A stretch of DNA of 15,059 nt from Bacillota bacterium (GTDB taxonomy: Bacteria; Bacillota; Clostridia; Acetivibrionales; DSM-1351): positions 1 to 15,059 of the forward strand of contig JAEWST010000131.1 in assembly GCA_023398105.1 (NCBI GenBank). Reading direction: 5' to 3'. Below the pieces are notes generated by a model. It saw only the letters and a list, made by a program, of their open reading frames with translations, was not told the DNA's origin and searched no databases. Below, in pieces: positions 1-6,934 of the stretch (within the stretch, counting starts at the first letter, position 1; each line of letters opens with the position of its first letter). Position numbers and translations under genes: made by a program.

Positions 1-108
1 TTAAATTTAACATCAAATCGGCATTTGGTAATTTCTAGTGTAATGCTCTAATCTCAGCAATACCAATCTCTAGGATGAGCTTAAAAATATATAAATTCCT
101 ATACGTTT

Positions 109-130
109 AAAAAAAGGGGCATATCGCCCC
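109..130 (-). terminator. Possible Rho-independent terminator
   Basis: On the minus strand a GGGGC/GCCCC stem with a 5-base loop is followed by seven T. The stem is short but all GC except for the loop. It lies 460 bases downstream of the metallopeptidase gene's stop and could end that transcript or a gene that has decayed. Confidence 0.45.
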
Positions 131-438
131 GAACCTTTGATATCAAACTACTTCCGCCCTATTAGCACGACTGACTCAACGTGTGTTGAGGTAATAAAAT
201 GATAGAAATACGCAAAATGATTTACTCCAATATATGGTGTCGCGGCACTGAAACTAAAGCCTCATAGGAACTGTAATTGAGGATTTTCTAGAATAAATAT
301 AGATATAAATCAAGTAATCTAATTTCATCACTTTGGTGTCTATTGCTGAAATTTGTTGCCGAGTAGTAGAAAAAAGATTGGGCTGATTTTATTGATTTGT
401 GGGATAAGTGAATTAAAAATTAAGCTTTGATAGTAAGA

Positions 439-473
439 GAACTGAATCCTCTTGCTGAGTTTAGGTTCAGTTC
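439..473. repeat. Inverted repeat, GAACTGAA/TTCAGTTC
   Basis: Two perfect 8-base arms (439-446 and 466-473) are separated by 19 bases. On the minus strand the stem extends to about 12 pairs with one G-U and one bulge. There is no T-run after it, so it is not a typical terminator. It sits 117 bases beyond the stop of the metallopeptidase gene, and its role is unknown. Confidence 0.4.
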
Positions 474-589
474 CCCTACTTTAATGGGTTTCTTTGGTAT
501 CTGTTTTATGTCAAACGTGGTGAGTAACGAAGTGTTCATTTATTATATGTTGTACCCATAAACTCTTTTTATAAATAATAATAAAAATA

Positions 590-1639
590 TTATTCGAAAG
601 CGATTTTTCTTGCCAATAATAGGTTTTTAATTGCTACATCTTGTATTGCAAAATCATATAATTCTTGATTATATTTGTTTATTTCATCTAAATGCTTATT
701 CAAATCACTAAAAAAGAAACTCATTATATCCTGATTTGGAATAAGCGAATTAAAATATAACTTCATAATTCCTAATGTATTATTTAAAAGTTCTTGAGAC
801 TCTATCTTTAATCTTGGGAAATCACTTCTGATATTATCAAAATAATATTCTATTATATTAAAACATCTTACTAATGGATGAGGATGAGAATTTTCCTTTG
901 TATAAAAGCCTATCTTATTAATCGAATATTTTGAATCTAACTGATTAATAACACCAAAATAAAATAAGCTTTTAGTTATAAACATACTGGCACAACCAAC
1001 AAACAATAAACATTTTAGCTTCCCATCATTTTTTACTTTAAGTTTTGAATATATGCTAAATACATATTTTAAGACTTCAAAACTTGCCATTCTATCTGCA
1101 TCAAATTCCCATGCATGTTTTTTCAAATCAAATTCATTCATTTCAAGATTCTCATGTAACGTGTATCCACCATTAATATTGAAGTCATGATTAAACTGCA
1201 GAATATGTTGAAACTCGTGATTGAAAGTAAATTTTATTGAACAATCCAATATGAATTTACTAAAGTCAAAGTCCGAATCCTCATCTAAATCACAATATGC
1301 TTCAGATAAAAGTGGTTCATTAATAAGACCTACCAAGAAAATATTTTTGAATAATTTTTTATCAAATTTTCTTTTTAACAAAATAGGATAGCCATTTGTA
1401 ATACCTATAATATTATAGCCTTTTCTCTTTGCTGCAAATGCATTACATTTATCATCACTTTTTATATAAAAACAATAGTCTTTGATATTAAATAGGCTTG
1501 CATACTCCTCAAATAAATTTTGAAAGGAATTTTCAAAATATGCATACACATCAGCTATTTCTGGGTCAAAATATTGATAGTCGAAAACATTCTCGATTAC
1601 ATTATGTTTATTTAGTAATTCTTTTTTCACAAAACTCAT
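590..1639 (-). CDS. M48-like soluble zinc metallopeptidase
   Basis: A 349-residue protein with the motif set of M48-type (gluzincin) peptidases in the right order: NAFA at 67-70 followed by an ITNG strand (80-83), the zinc-binding HEFQH at 141-145 with catalytic Glu142, EFDAD at 178-182 supplying the third zinc ligand Glu178, and SHPHPLVR at 251-258, like the late HPxxxxR motif of the family. There is no signal peptide and no clear multi-helix membrane region, unlike HtpX or Ste24, so it is probably cytosolic. The start is ATG at 1639 because AAAGGAT stands seven bases upstream; the open frame runs 39 codons further without a ribosome-binding site. The gene is very AT-rich, stands alone, and is flanked by transposon remnants. 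Substrate and role are unknown; the family assignment rests on motifs only. Confidence 0.7.
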   Translation of the reverse strand: MSFVKKELLNKHNVIENVFDYQYFDPEIADVYAYFENSFQNLFEEYASLFNIKDYCFYIKSDDKCNAFAAKRKGYNIIGITNGYPILLKRKFDKKLFKNIFLVGLINEPLLSEAYCDLDEDSDFDFSKFILDCSIKFTFNHEFQHILQFNHDFNINGGYTLHENLEMNEFDLKKHAWEFDADRMASFEVLKYVFSIYSKLKVKNDGKLKCLLFVGCASMFITKSLFYFGVINQLDSKYSINKIGFYTKENSHPHPLVRCFNIIEYYFDNIRSDFPRLKIESQELLNNTLGIMKLYFNSLIPNQDIMSFFFSDLNKHLDEINKYNQELYDFAIQDVAIKNLLLARKIAFE

Positions 1640-1947
1640 GTTATCATCCTTTATTAAATTCACATTATAAAACTGATATAGATTATAGTTCCATTTTATA
1701 GCTTTATGCTGGTAAATGGAATACTTATAAATAATATGAACACATTGCGACTTCAATCTTTAAACAAAATGGACAAACTGAATTTTAATTTCACACTCTG
1801 TTTTCATAACTTCAAATCGGTTTTATAAGACTACCCCAGACTTGTACTAGCAAGTGTGCTCATCTTTACTAGATGCTCATAGAACAAAGTGGCTCCGCCA
1901 CATCTCCCTTCGGTCGAAAATAACTGCATTTTTAATATAATTTAGAT
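1640..1947. other. Intergenic region with small hairpins, no gene seen
   Basis: This stretch should hold the promoter of the metallopeptidase gene, but no well-spaced pair of boxes stands out. From about 1840 to 1905 two small stems occur (ACTTG/CAAGT and GTGG/CCAC) just before the IS91-type transposase fragment. IS91-like elements carry palindromic ends, so these may be part of the element's end; that is a guess. Confidence 0.3.
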
Positions 1948-2121
1948 ATGTTAGAAAATAAAGAGAGTAAAAACCTTAAAACAAAACCTAAATATACAAT
2001 AAAACAAATTTTTGCTGATCACTGGCAACCATTTTTGATTGCTCACGCTCACTTAACCATCCGCCAAACAGTCTATCATAACGTGAATCACGCCAAAAAA
2101 ATGACATTTAACATTAAGTAA
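1948..2121 (+). pseudogene. N-terminal fragment of IS91-type transposase
   Basis: A 57-codon open frame. Residues 16-30 (YTIKQIFADHWQPFL) followed by TIRQTVYHNV at 37-46 resemble the start of IS91/IS1294-type Y2 transposases, where a line of the form 'I..I...HW..F...' precedes 'IRP.V...V..ML.C' and then a zinc-binding domain. Here the frame ends at TAA before any zinc-binding cysteines, and none of the HUH or catalytic tyrosine region is present (full proteins are about 300-400 residues). No strong ribosome-binding site precedes the ATG. It is most likely a relic left by deletion or by insertion of the DNA that carries the next gene's promoter, which begins 28 bases after the stop. The assignment rests on a short stretch. 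Confidence 0.5.
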
Positions 2122-2148
2122 TCTATTTTTAATTAAACAAAAAACCAA

Positions 2149-2177
2149 TTTACTTTTATGTGAATTTATGGTATTAT
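2149..2177 (+). promoter_or_regulatory. Sigma-A type promoter for the DUF5677-like gene
   Basis: TTTACT (2149-2154), a 17-base spacer and TATTAT (2172-2177). Transcription should begin near 2184, about 25 bases before the TTG start codon. The ATG at 2176 overlaps the -10 box, so it cannot be the start of the protein. Confidence 0.7.
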
Positions 2178-2208
2178 GATACATAATACAGGAAAGCGAG
2201 GTATATAT

Positions 2209-3105
2209 TTGTCAGATAAGTTTATACATATAAAAGGTAATCCCGTAAATTTACAAGATTATCTTCAGCAGATAAATAATGAAAATCTACTAACTGAAAA
2301 AGAAGAATTATGCAAACATATTCATAACTTATATGAGATAAATTTCAAAGCAATAACAGAGAACGTCAACAAAATAAATTCTGATAATAAATTAAAGTAT
2401 ATAAACGCTTACATTATGGTAATGTTTGGATATGGCAAAGAAATTGCGCTATTACAACAGTTAAAATGGAATAACAGTATTGAGTCTTTGAGTAGAGATT
2501 TACTAGAATGTTATGCTTATCTAAAAAAGCTAATTTCTTTATATTATGACACTCCTAAGTTTTAAAAATATATAAGAAATCTGTTTTTGATAGATATGGT
2601 TCAGGATATAAAAATCTATAATGCCTTATCGACAGATAATACAATTAAAGATTTACCTAAACGAGACAAGGAAATTGAAAGTATACTTATACGGTTTGAA
2701 AACTTGCTTAAAGAATATTTTCCTACAGAATATACAAGGATTGATGCAAATAATAAAAAACAAAGTATGTTTATACTAATAAGACATTTAAAAAATAATT
2801 TTGATAATATTTTCCCTGAAAACAAAGATAAAGCTTTATTCATTGGAAAATCACTTGAGACTAATAATGCTTGGAAAAGTGAAGATAAAAACGGATTTTG
2901 TTATGATGAATCATACGTCATCTATAGATCACTGTGTCACTCAACACATAATAGTATAAGTTCTGTTCAAGATAGAACTGTTCGTGATGGATATTACATG
3001 TTTAATAACGATAGACCAAATGTAGCTGCTGCATTAAGTTTAGATTATTGGTGTATGAGAGATATCTATGAGCAAGTGTTAGAAATATATAAAAATGCTG
3101 ATTAA
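2209..3105 (+). pseudogene. DUF5677-like gene interrupted by an in-frame stop
   Basis: The two open stretches 2209-2562 and 2566-3105 are in the same frame and separated only by TAA at 2563-2565. Reading through gives one protein of about 298 residues, the usual size for DUF5677-type proteins. The first half ends with SLSRDLLECYAYLKKLI, like the family's 'R.l.E.yv.lkyl' helix; the second carries YRSLCHSTHN, like its 'Y..lc...H' helix. The RSLCHSTH spacing (R, six residues, H) also fits the HEPN ribonuclease pattern, but that is only suggestive. The start is TTG at 2209: GCGAGG lies seven bases upstream and the promoter's -10 box covers the earlier ATG. A strong terminator follows at 3155. No shift or deletion is seen, so it may be a recent nonsense mutation, a sequencing error, or a read-through site. 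Confidence 0.65.
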
Positions 3106-3154
3106 AGATTAAGGATATATCCTCATGTCATGAACATATTAATTGGAAAATTAC

Positions 3155-3192
3155 AAAGCAGAATGGACAATTTCCATTCTGCTTTTAATTAT
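3155..3192 (+). terminator. Rho-independent terminator, probably bidirectional
   Basis: A perfect 13-bp stem (AAAGCAGAATGGA at 3155-3167 pairs with 3173-3185) with a 5-base loop, followed on the plus strand by TTTTAATTATATTTTTT. It ends the DUF5677-like transcript. Read from the minus strand the same stem is followed by a weaker T-rich tail, and no other hairpin is seen after glmS, so it probably also stops glmS transcription. Confidence 0.8.
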
Positions 3193-3287
3193 ATTTTTTA
3201 AAACTTTTTTATAAATTCTATAACTTTATTATTAATTCCAGAACTATTTTACTATTCCTCAAACAAGTTATTATCTTCCGCTCCCCC

Positions 3288-5114
3288 CTACTCCACCGTT
3301 ACACTCTTTGCCAAATTCCTTGGCTTATCCACATCACAGCCCTTTTCTAGTGCCATGTAGTAGGCGAAAAGCTGCAATGGTGTTACTGCTGAGATTGGGG
3401 CTATAAGTGAGTCCACATCGGGTATTGTTAATACCAGGTCAGCTGTTTTTTCAAGCTCTTCCTTGTGTCTTTGCTGGGTTATTGCCAGCACAACTGCGCC
3501 TCTTGCTTTAACCTCTCTTATGTTGCTGACCATTTTTTCAAATAGAGCGTCTTGAGTCATTGGACATACTACCAATGTGCCTTTTTCAATAAGTGCTATT
3601 GTTCCGTGTTTAAGCTCTCCGCCAGCATATGCCTCCGAATGAATGTAGGAAATTTCCTTTAGCTTAAGTGAGCCTTCCATTGATAGAGCATAATCAAGGC
3701 TTCTGCCAATAAAGAAAATACTTTTTGCATTATAATGTCTATGAGCAAACTTCTGTATGTTTTCCTTGTCCTTCAATATTTCTTCAATTCCAGTTGGAAT
3801 TTCCTTTAGTGAAGCTATAATATCATTTGCCTCTTCCTTGCTAATAGTTCCTTTTTTTAGTGCAAAATCCAATGCTACCAAGTACAGTGCAGTCAACTGA
3901 GTGTTGTATGCCTTTGTGGAGGCAACTGCTATTTCAGGTCCTGCCCAAGTGTAAAGCACATCATCAGAGCTGCGTGCAATTGAGCTTCCCACAACATTAA
4001 CTATTGATAGAATTCTTGAGCCTTTCTTTTTAGCCTCTCTAAGTGCAAACAAAGTGTCCAGTGTTTCACCTGATTGGCTTATTATTATTGTCAAATCCTT
4101 GTCAGTAATCAACGGATCACGATATCTGAATTCTGATGCAACATCCACCTCAACAGGAATTCTGCAAAGTTTTTCAATTATATATTTTCCTACAACACCT
4201 GCATGATAAGCTGTTCCGCATGCAACAATATATATTTTTTGCAGCTTATCAATATCTTCTTTAGTTATATTAATATTATCTAGCTCAAGCTCCCCATTTT
4301 TTACTCTTGGGTTAAACGTGTCTCTTATAACCTTTGGTTCTTCATACATTTCCTTCATCATGAAATGCTCAAAGCCGCCCTTTTCAGCCGCTTCCACATC
4401 CCAATTTACTTTGAACACCTCTTTTGTAACTGGAGCACCAAGACTATTAAACACCTTTACGCTGTCTTTGGTTAATACAGCTACTTCTTTGTCCTCTAGA
4501 ATATAGATGTCTCTGGTATATTCCAAAATTGCAGGAATATCAGATGCAATAAAGTTTTCACTCTCGCCTAAGCCTATAACCAACGGACTGTCCTTTCTGG
4601 CACATACAAACATATCCTCGTTATCCTTTGACAAAACACCTAGAGCATAAGAGCCTTCTATTTCATCAATTACCTTCATTACGGCATCTAAAAGATCGCC
4701 TTTATAGTAATATTCAACCAAATGTGCAACCACTTCTGTATCTGTATCAGATTTAAAAACATATCCATGTTCCTCAAGAAATTCCTTTAATTGAATGTAG
4801 TTTTCTATTATTCCATTATGAACAACAGCAATCTCACCTGATTGACTTATGTGAGGATGAGAATTTATATCATTTGGCTCACCATGTGTAGCCCATCTGG
4901 TATGTCCGATTCCCATACCTCCATCTAGTTTTTCTGTTTTTAATCTTTCCTCTAACGCTAATAATCTGCCCTTACATTTCTCAACTCTTAGCTTTCCATT
5001 CTCATTTATTGCTACCCCTGCTGAATCATAACCTCTATATTCCAGCTTTGATAAACCACTTAAAAGTACAGGTATTGCTTTTCTATTTCCTATATATCCA
5101 ACTATACCACACAT
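3288..5114 (-). CDS. glmS: Glutamine-fructose-6-phosphate aminotransferase
   Basis: Makes glucosamine-6-phosphate from fructose-6-phosphate and glutamine, the first committed step to UDP-GlcNAc and peptidoglycan, in the cytosol. The 608 residues match the family length. The N-terminal amidotransferase domain begins MCGIVGYIGNR, with Cys2 as nucleophile after Met removal, and contains GHTRWATHG and VHNGIIENY. Two SIS sugar-binding domains follow, with IIISQSGETLDT and ELKHGT. The C-terminus DKPRNLAKSVTVE carries the conserved Lys603. AAGGAG stands seven bases before the ATG. The gene is monocistronic, has its own promoter about 850 bases upstream and a glmS ribozyme in the leader, so its mRNA should be cleaved and destroyed when glucosamine-6-phosphate is abundant. 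The identification is secure. Confidence 0.97.
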   Translation of the reverse strand: MCGIVGYIGNRKAIPVLLSGLSKLEYRGYDSAGVAINENGKLRVEKCKGRLLALEERLKTEKLDGGMGIGHTRWATHGEPNDINSHPHISQSGEIAVVHNGIIENYIQLKEFLEEHGYVFKSDTDTEVVAHLVEYYYKGDLLDAVMKVIDEIEGSYALGVLSKDNEDMFVCARKDSPLVIGLGESENFIASDIPAILEYTRDIYILEDKEVAVLTKDSVKVFNSLGAPVTKEVFKVNWDVEAAEKGGFEHFMMKEMYEEPKVIRDTFNPRVKNGELELDNINITKEDIDKLQKIYIVACGTAYHAGVVGKYIIEKLCRIPVEVDVASEFRYRDPLITDKDLTIIISQSGETLDTLFALREAKKKGSRILSIVNVVGSSIARSSDDVLYTWAGPEIAVASTKAYNTQLTALYLVALDFALKKGTISKEEANDIIASLKEIPTGIEEILKDKENIQKFAHRHYNAKSIFFIGRSLDYALSMEGSLKLKEISYIHSEAYAGGELKHGTIALIEKGTLVVCPMTQDALFEKMVSNIREVKARGAVVLAITQQRHKEELEKTADLVLTIPDVDSLIAPISAVTPLQLFAYYMALEKGCDVDKPRNLAKSVTVE

Positions 5115-5746
5115 ATTTATTCTCCTTAATGATTAATAATTTTTAATAATAATTCATAATACTTAAACAAATAATTTATAGTTTTTCTTTTATAATTTCA
5201 TCTTCAAAGTCAATTACTGTTCAAAGCCTTTGACCGATAAACTATGGTTTTTTTGGCTCTTGCCTCGTTATAATCAACTCTTAATTGCAGTATTGACATA
5301 TCAAAAACAACACAAATAATTAGCAAATTACTAACCAAAATAAGCTTAAAATATTATACCTAAAATTCTCTTTGTATAATTATAGAATGTTAAATGCAAC
5401 TTTCCCAGAATAATTTATACTTGTTTTTTTGCATTAACAATATTTGCGAGCTTTGCCCTAACGCTATATATGGGGCTACTAATATACTATTCCACATTTC
5501 AAATAATAATAGTATAATTTCACCAAATATCGTATTTTGCCGAATCAATACAATAATTCTGCCTCGTATATTCAATGTAAAATTACATAATGATTCCTTG
5601 GCTTATGTGTAATTTACAATTCAAATAAAGCTAAAATATGATTATTAAAGCACATTGGCAACAGAATTAAAAGCTGTTTTTAAATGCTTTTATCTGAGAT
5701 CGTTGAACTAAATTAGATAAAAAAGATATGCTACAGGATTAGTTAC
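5115..5746 (-). other. Unusually long glmS leader segment between ribozyme and start codon
   Basis: About 630 nt of AT-rich sequence separates the ribozyme's 3' end from glmS. No gene is convincing: the longest minus-strand frame (5575-5390, 61 codons) has no ribosome-binding site and no recognisable motif. Visible structure includes an imperfect inverted repeat at 5576-5618 (TGTAAAATTACA against TGTAATTTACA), a 13-base palindrome TCAAAGCCTTTGA at 5221-5233, and the 11-mer CTTGCCTCGTT at 5259-5269, which recurs inside the tnpB-like end at 15049-15059. TATAAT boxes occur near 5355 and 5385 (minus strand), but without good -35 partners. The segment may be an old insertion. Confidence 0.5.
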
Positions 5747-5900
5747 ATGAAACTAGTTTGTTTTGCAGTTGCCTGCAATTTTTGCTTCGTTTCTGACGAT
5801 TGTAACAACCGGAAGGTATCCGCCGAATATTTCGATACAACACAATAGATATGTGTCGCTTCCTTCTCCTCGTCAACAGATAAACTATCTGTCCAGGCGC
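5747..5900 (-). ncRNA. glmS ribozyme: glmS ribozyme (glucosamine-6-phosphate riboswitch)
   Basis: A self-cleaving RNA that uses glucosamine-6-phosphate as cofactor and marks glmS mRNA for decay. On the minus strand the core is complete: cleavage site A|GCGCC with G1 at 5900; the P1 hairpin ACAGATA/TATCTGT (5892-5876); UGACGAGGAG just after it; AUCGAAAUAUUCGGCGGAUACC, the conserved P2/P2.1 core, ending near 5815; P3 CGGUUG-UUA-CAAUCG (5811-5797); P4 UUGCAG closed by a GCAA tetraloop (5778-5763); and distal GAAAC/GUUUC pairing (5793-5789 with 5753-5749). An extra hairpin (CGACACA/UGUGUUG) is inserted in the P2 region. Compared from memory with the Bacillus subtilis and Thermoanaerobacter ribozymes, all invariant segments are present, so it should be active. 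It is displaced about 630 nt from glmS. Confidence 0.93.
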
Positions 5901-5971
5901 TTTAGTATTTATTTGTTAACCCTGTTTTGTTCCACCCCCCTACAATAGATTCTATGCTTAACTCATACTTT

Positions 5972-6000
5972 ATAATACGTAAATATGATGAATTTGTCAA
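5972..6000 (-). promoter_or_regulatory. Sigma-A promoter of the glmS ribozyme-glmS transcript
   Basis: On the minus strand TTGACA (6000-5995), a 17-base spacer and TATTAT (5977-5972): a perfect -35 box and a near-consensus -10 box. The predicted start, near 5965, gives a leader of about 65 nt before the ribozyme cleavage site and about 850 nt before glmS. Confidence 0.85.
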
Positions 6001-6050
6001 CAAAATAATATCGCACAAATGCTTTCACTTAGCTGTACTTGTAGGCTTTT

Positions 6051-6731
6051 TTATGCTTTATCCTTTAATGGATATGCAAAGCTTAATGCTAAAAGTCCCT
6101 GTCCAAGATAATACAATATCCAGTCTACTGTTTGTAAAGCGGGCGATGCATTGGGATAAAAGAATAAGAACAAAAGTGTCCAATCAGAAATAAAGAATAA
6201 AACACTACCGCATATAATTAATAAAACAGGTTTTTTACTGTAAGGATAGAACTTTAACATTGATAGTGATTTACTAACCATAAAACTAATAATAACAGCA
6301 TAGAAAATAATCAGCATTTCCATGCCATTAAACTCAAATTTACCGAACACGATAGTTAGAAAAGTTGGAATAAAAAAGCATAAAAATAATAATATGTCTT
6401 TTAATGAAACTTTGGTCTTACTGCAGTATCCAAGTATATACATAATGTGTCCAATACTACAGCAGGCTACACCCATAACAAATAAGCTTCCCTTATTAGT
6501 GTCGAGACCTAAAAAAACATCACCGCCTAAAAAAAACAGAAGCCCCGTAAATATTAATGCAAAAAATTTAGTATTGAATGGATTCTTTTTATAGCTGTAC
6601 CATGCAACAGCAACGAATAATATACTTGAAAGGCACTTAAAAATAATAGTTGCCAATGCAATTTCAAGACAATTTACTGTAATGAGAGCACTCGTCGATA
6701 TTAACATTAAAATAAATAATAATATATTCAT
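6051..6731 (-). CDS. YhhN/TMEM86-family lysoplasmalogenase-like membrane protein
   Basis: A 226-residue polytopic membrane protein with about eight hydrophobic segments. Family marks seen are FKCLSS in helix 2 (about residues 31-36), FFLGGDVFLG (about 66-75), IIFYAVIISF in the middle and FFISDWTLLF near 183-192. These acidic and polar residues inside helices (GD, SD) are the conserved positions of the YhhN (TMEM86) family, whose characterised members hydrolyse the vinyl-ether bond of lysoplasmalogens. Clostridia make plasmalogens, so the substrate is plausible, but activity is inferred. AGAGGA stands seven bases before the ATG. The gene is alone between the glmM terminator and the glmS promoter, and the glmS -35 box lies only about 50 bases beyond its stop with no clear terminator between, so read-through into the glmS leader is possible. 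Confidence 0.75.
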   Translation of the reverse strand: MNILLFILMLISTSALITVNCLEIALATIIFKCLSSILFVAVAWYSYKKNPFNTKFFALIFTGLLFFLGGDVFLGLDTNKGSLFVMGVACCSIGHIMYILGYCSKTKVSLKDILLFLCFFIPTFLTIVFGKFEFNGMEMLIIFYAVIISFMVSKSLSMLKFYPYSKKPVLLIICGSVLFFISDWTLLFLFFYPNASPALQTVDWILYYLGQGLLALSFAYPLKDKA

Positions 6732-6808
6732 TATAGTCCTCTTCTCTATTTCATCAATATATGAGTATTTAGCATAAATTTTTACTTTTTTATTCTAAAT
6801 TCTGTCAC

Positions 6809-6837
6809 TTTATACTATAACAATATTATTATAACAA
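6809..6837 (-). promoter_or_regulatory. Likely promoter of the YhhN-like gene
   Basis: Minus strand TTGTTA (6837-6832), a 17-base spacer and TATAAA (6814-6809), just downstream of the glmM terminator and about 80 bases before the ATG. An overlapping alternative is TTGTTG with TAGTAT three bases upstream. The 8-mer TATAACAA occurs twice in tandem here. The boxes are only moderately conserved. Confidence 0.4.
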
Positions 6838-6864
6838 CAATCGACATAATATACCAGCTTCAAT

Positions 6865-6913
6865 AAAAAAATCTAGGCTTCAGCTAGAGATTTTTCTCCA
6901 TTTGAAGCCTAGA
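6865..6913 (-). terminator. Strong Rho-independent terminator after glmM
   Basis: On the minus strand TCTAGGCTTCA (6913-6903) pairs with TGAAGCCTAGA (6882-6872), with an inner GAGA/TCTC stem, and seven T follow. It ends the cdaA-cdaR-FAD dehydrogenase-glmM transcript 22 bases after the glmM stop. Confidence 0.92.
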
Positions 6914-6934
6914 AATTATTTTTTGCTTATTCTC

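Larger units (their letters stand above)
1..589. other. Gene-poor, probably decayed DNA at left edge
   Basis: No convincing gene lies here. The sequence shows a short GC hairpin with a run of T on the minus strand (listed separately), a 12-bp perfect palindrome TTTGATATCAAA at 136-147, a 6-bp stem hairpin at 175-190, and an imperfect 12-bp inverted repeat with arms near 437-449 and 463-475. A 22-codon open frame at 199-267 (first residues MIEIRKMIYSN) has a good ribosome-binding sequence, GAGGT, six bases before its ATG, and then meets stops. Its continuation beyond the stops (ASxELx..., NKYR) faintly resembles the N-terminal helix-turn-helix of IS21-type transposases, so the block may be a transposon relic. 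That reading is weak. Confidence 0.35.

Noticed and set aside
437..480. A possible tRNA 3' half (GGTTCAGTTCCCC like a T-arm)
   Set aside because: No acceptor, D or anticodon arms can be built around it; the signal is better described as a simple inverted repeat.
1498..1701. Plus-strand open frame opposite the metallopeptidase gene
   Set aside because: Shadow of the minus-strand gene with no ribosome-binding site or motif.
2587..3105. A separate 172-residue gene
   Set aside because: It begins at an in-frame TTG without a ribosome-binding site, just 21 bases after the TAA, in the same frame as the upstream part; one interrupted gene explains it better.
3112..3123. Perfect 12-base palindrome AGGATATATCCT after the DUF5677-like gene
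   Set aside because: Too short and AT-rich to call an operator; the real terminator lies just downstream.
5204..5270. Plus-strand sequence resembling the 3' half of a c-di-GMP-I riboswitch (CAAAGCC ... GGCTCTTGCC)
   Set aside because: The 5' half with the GGCAAACC and GAAA tetraloop parts is absent upstream, and no plus-strand gene follows.
5182..5286. A 29-codon minus-strand frame sharing NEAR with the tnpB-like tail
   Set aside because: No ribosome-binding site, no end hairpin like that at 15019-15041, and the similarity is limited to one 11-base word.
5763..5948. A 61-codon plus-strand open frame that looks like a small membrane protein
   Set aside because: It is the antisense of the glmS ribozyme; its apparent motif composition comes from the conserved RNA core, and it has no ribosome-binding site at its TTG start.
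5927..6193. An 88-codon plus-strand open frame
   Set aside because: It overlaps the glmS promoter and the 3' end of the YhhN-like gene in antisense, and has no family similarity or ribosome-binding site.
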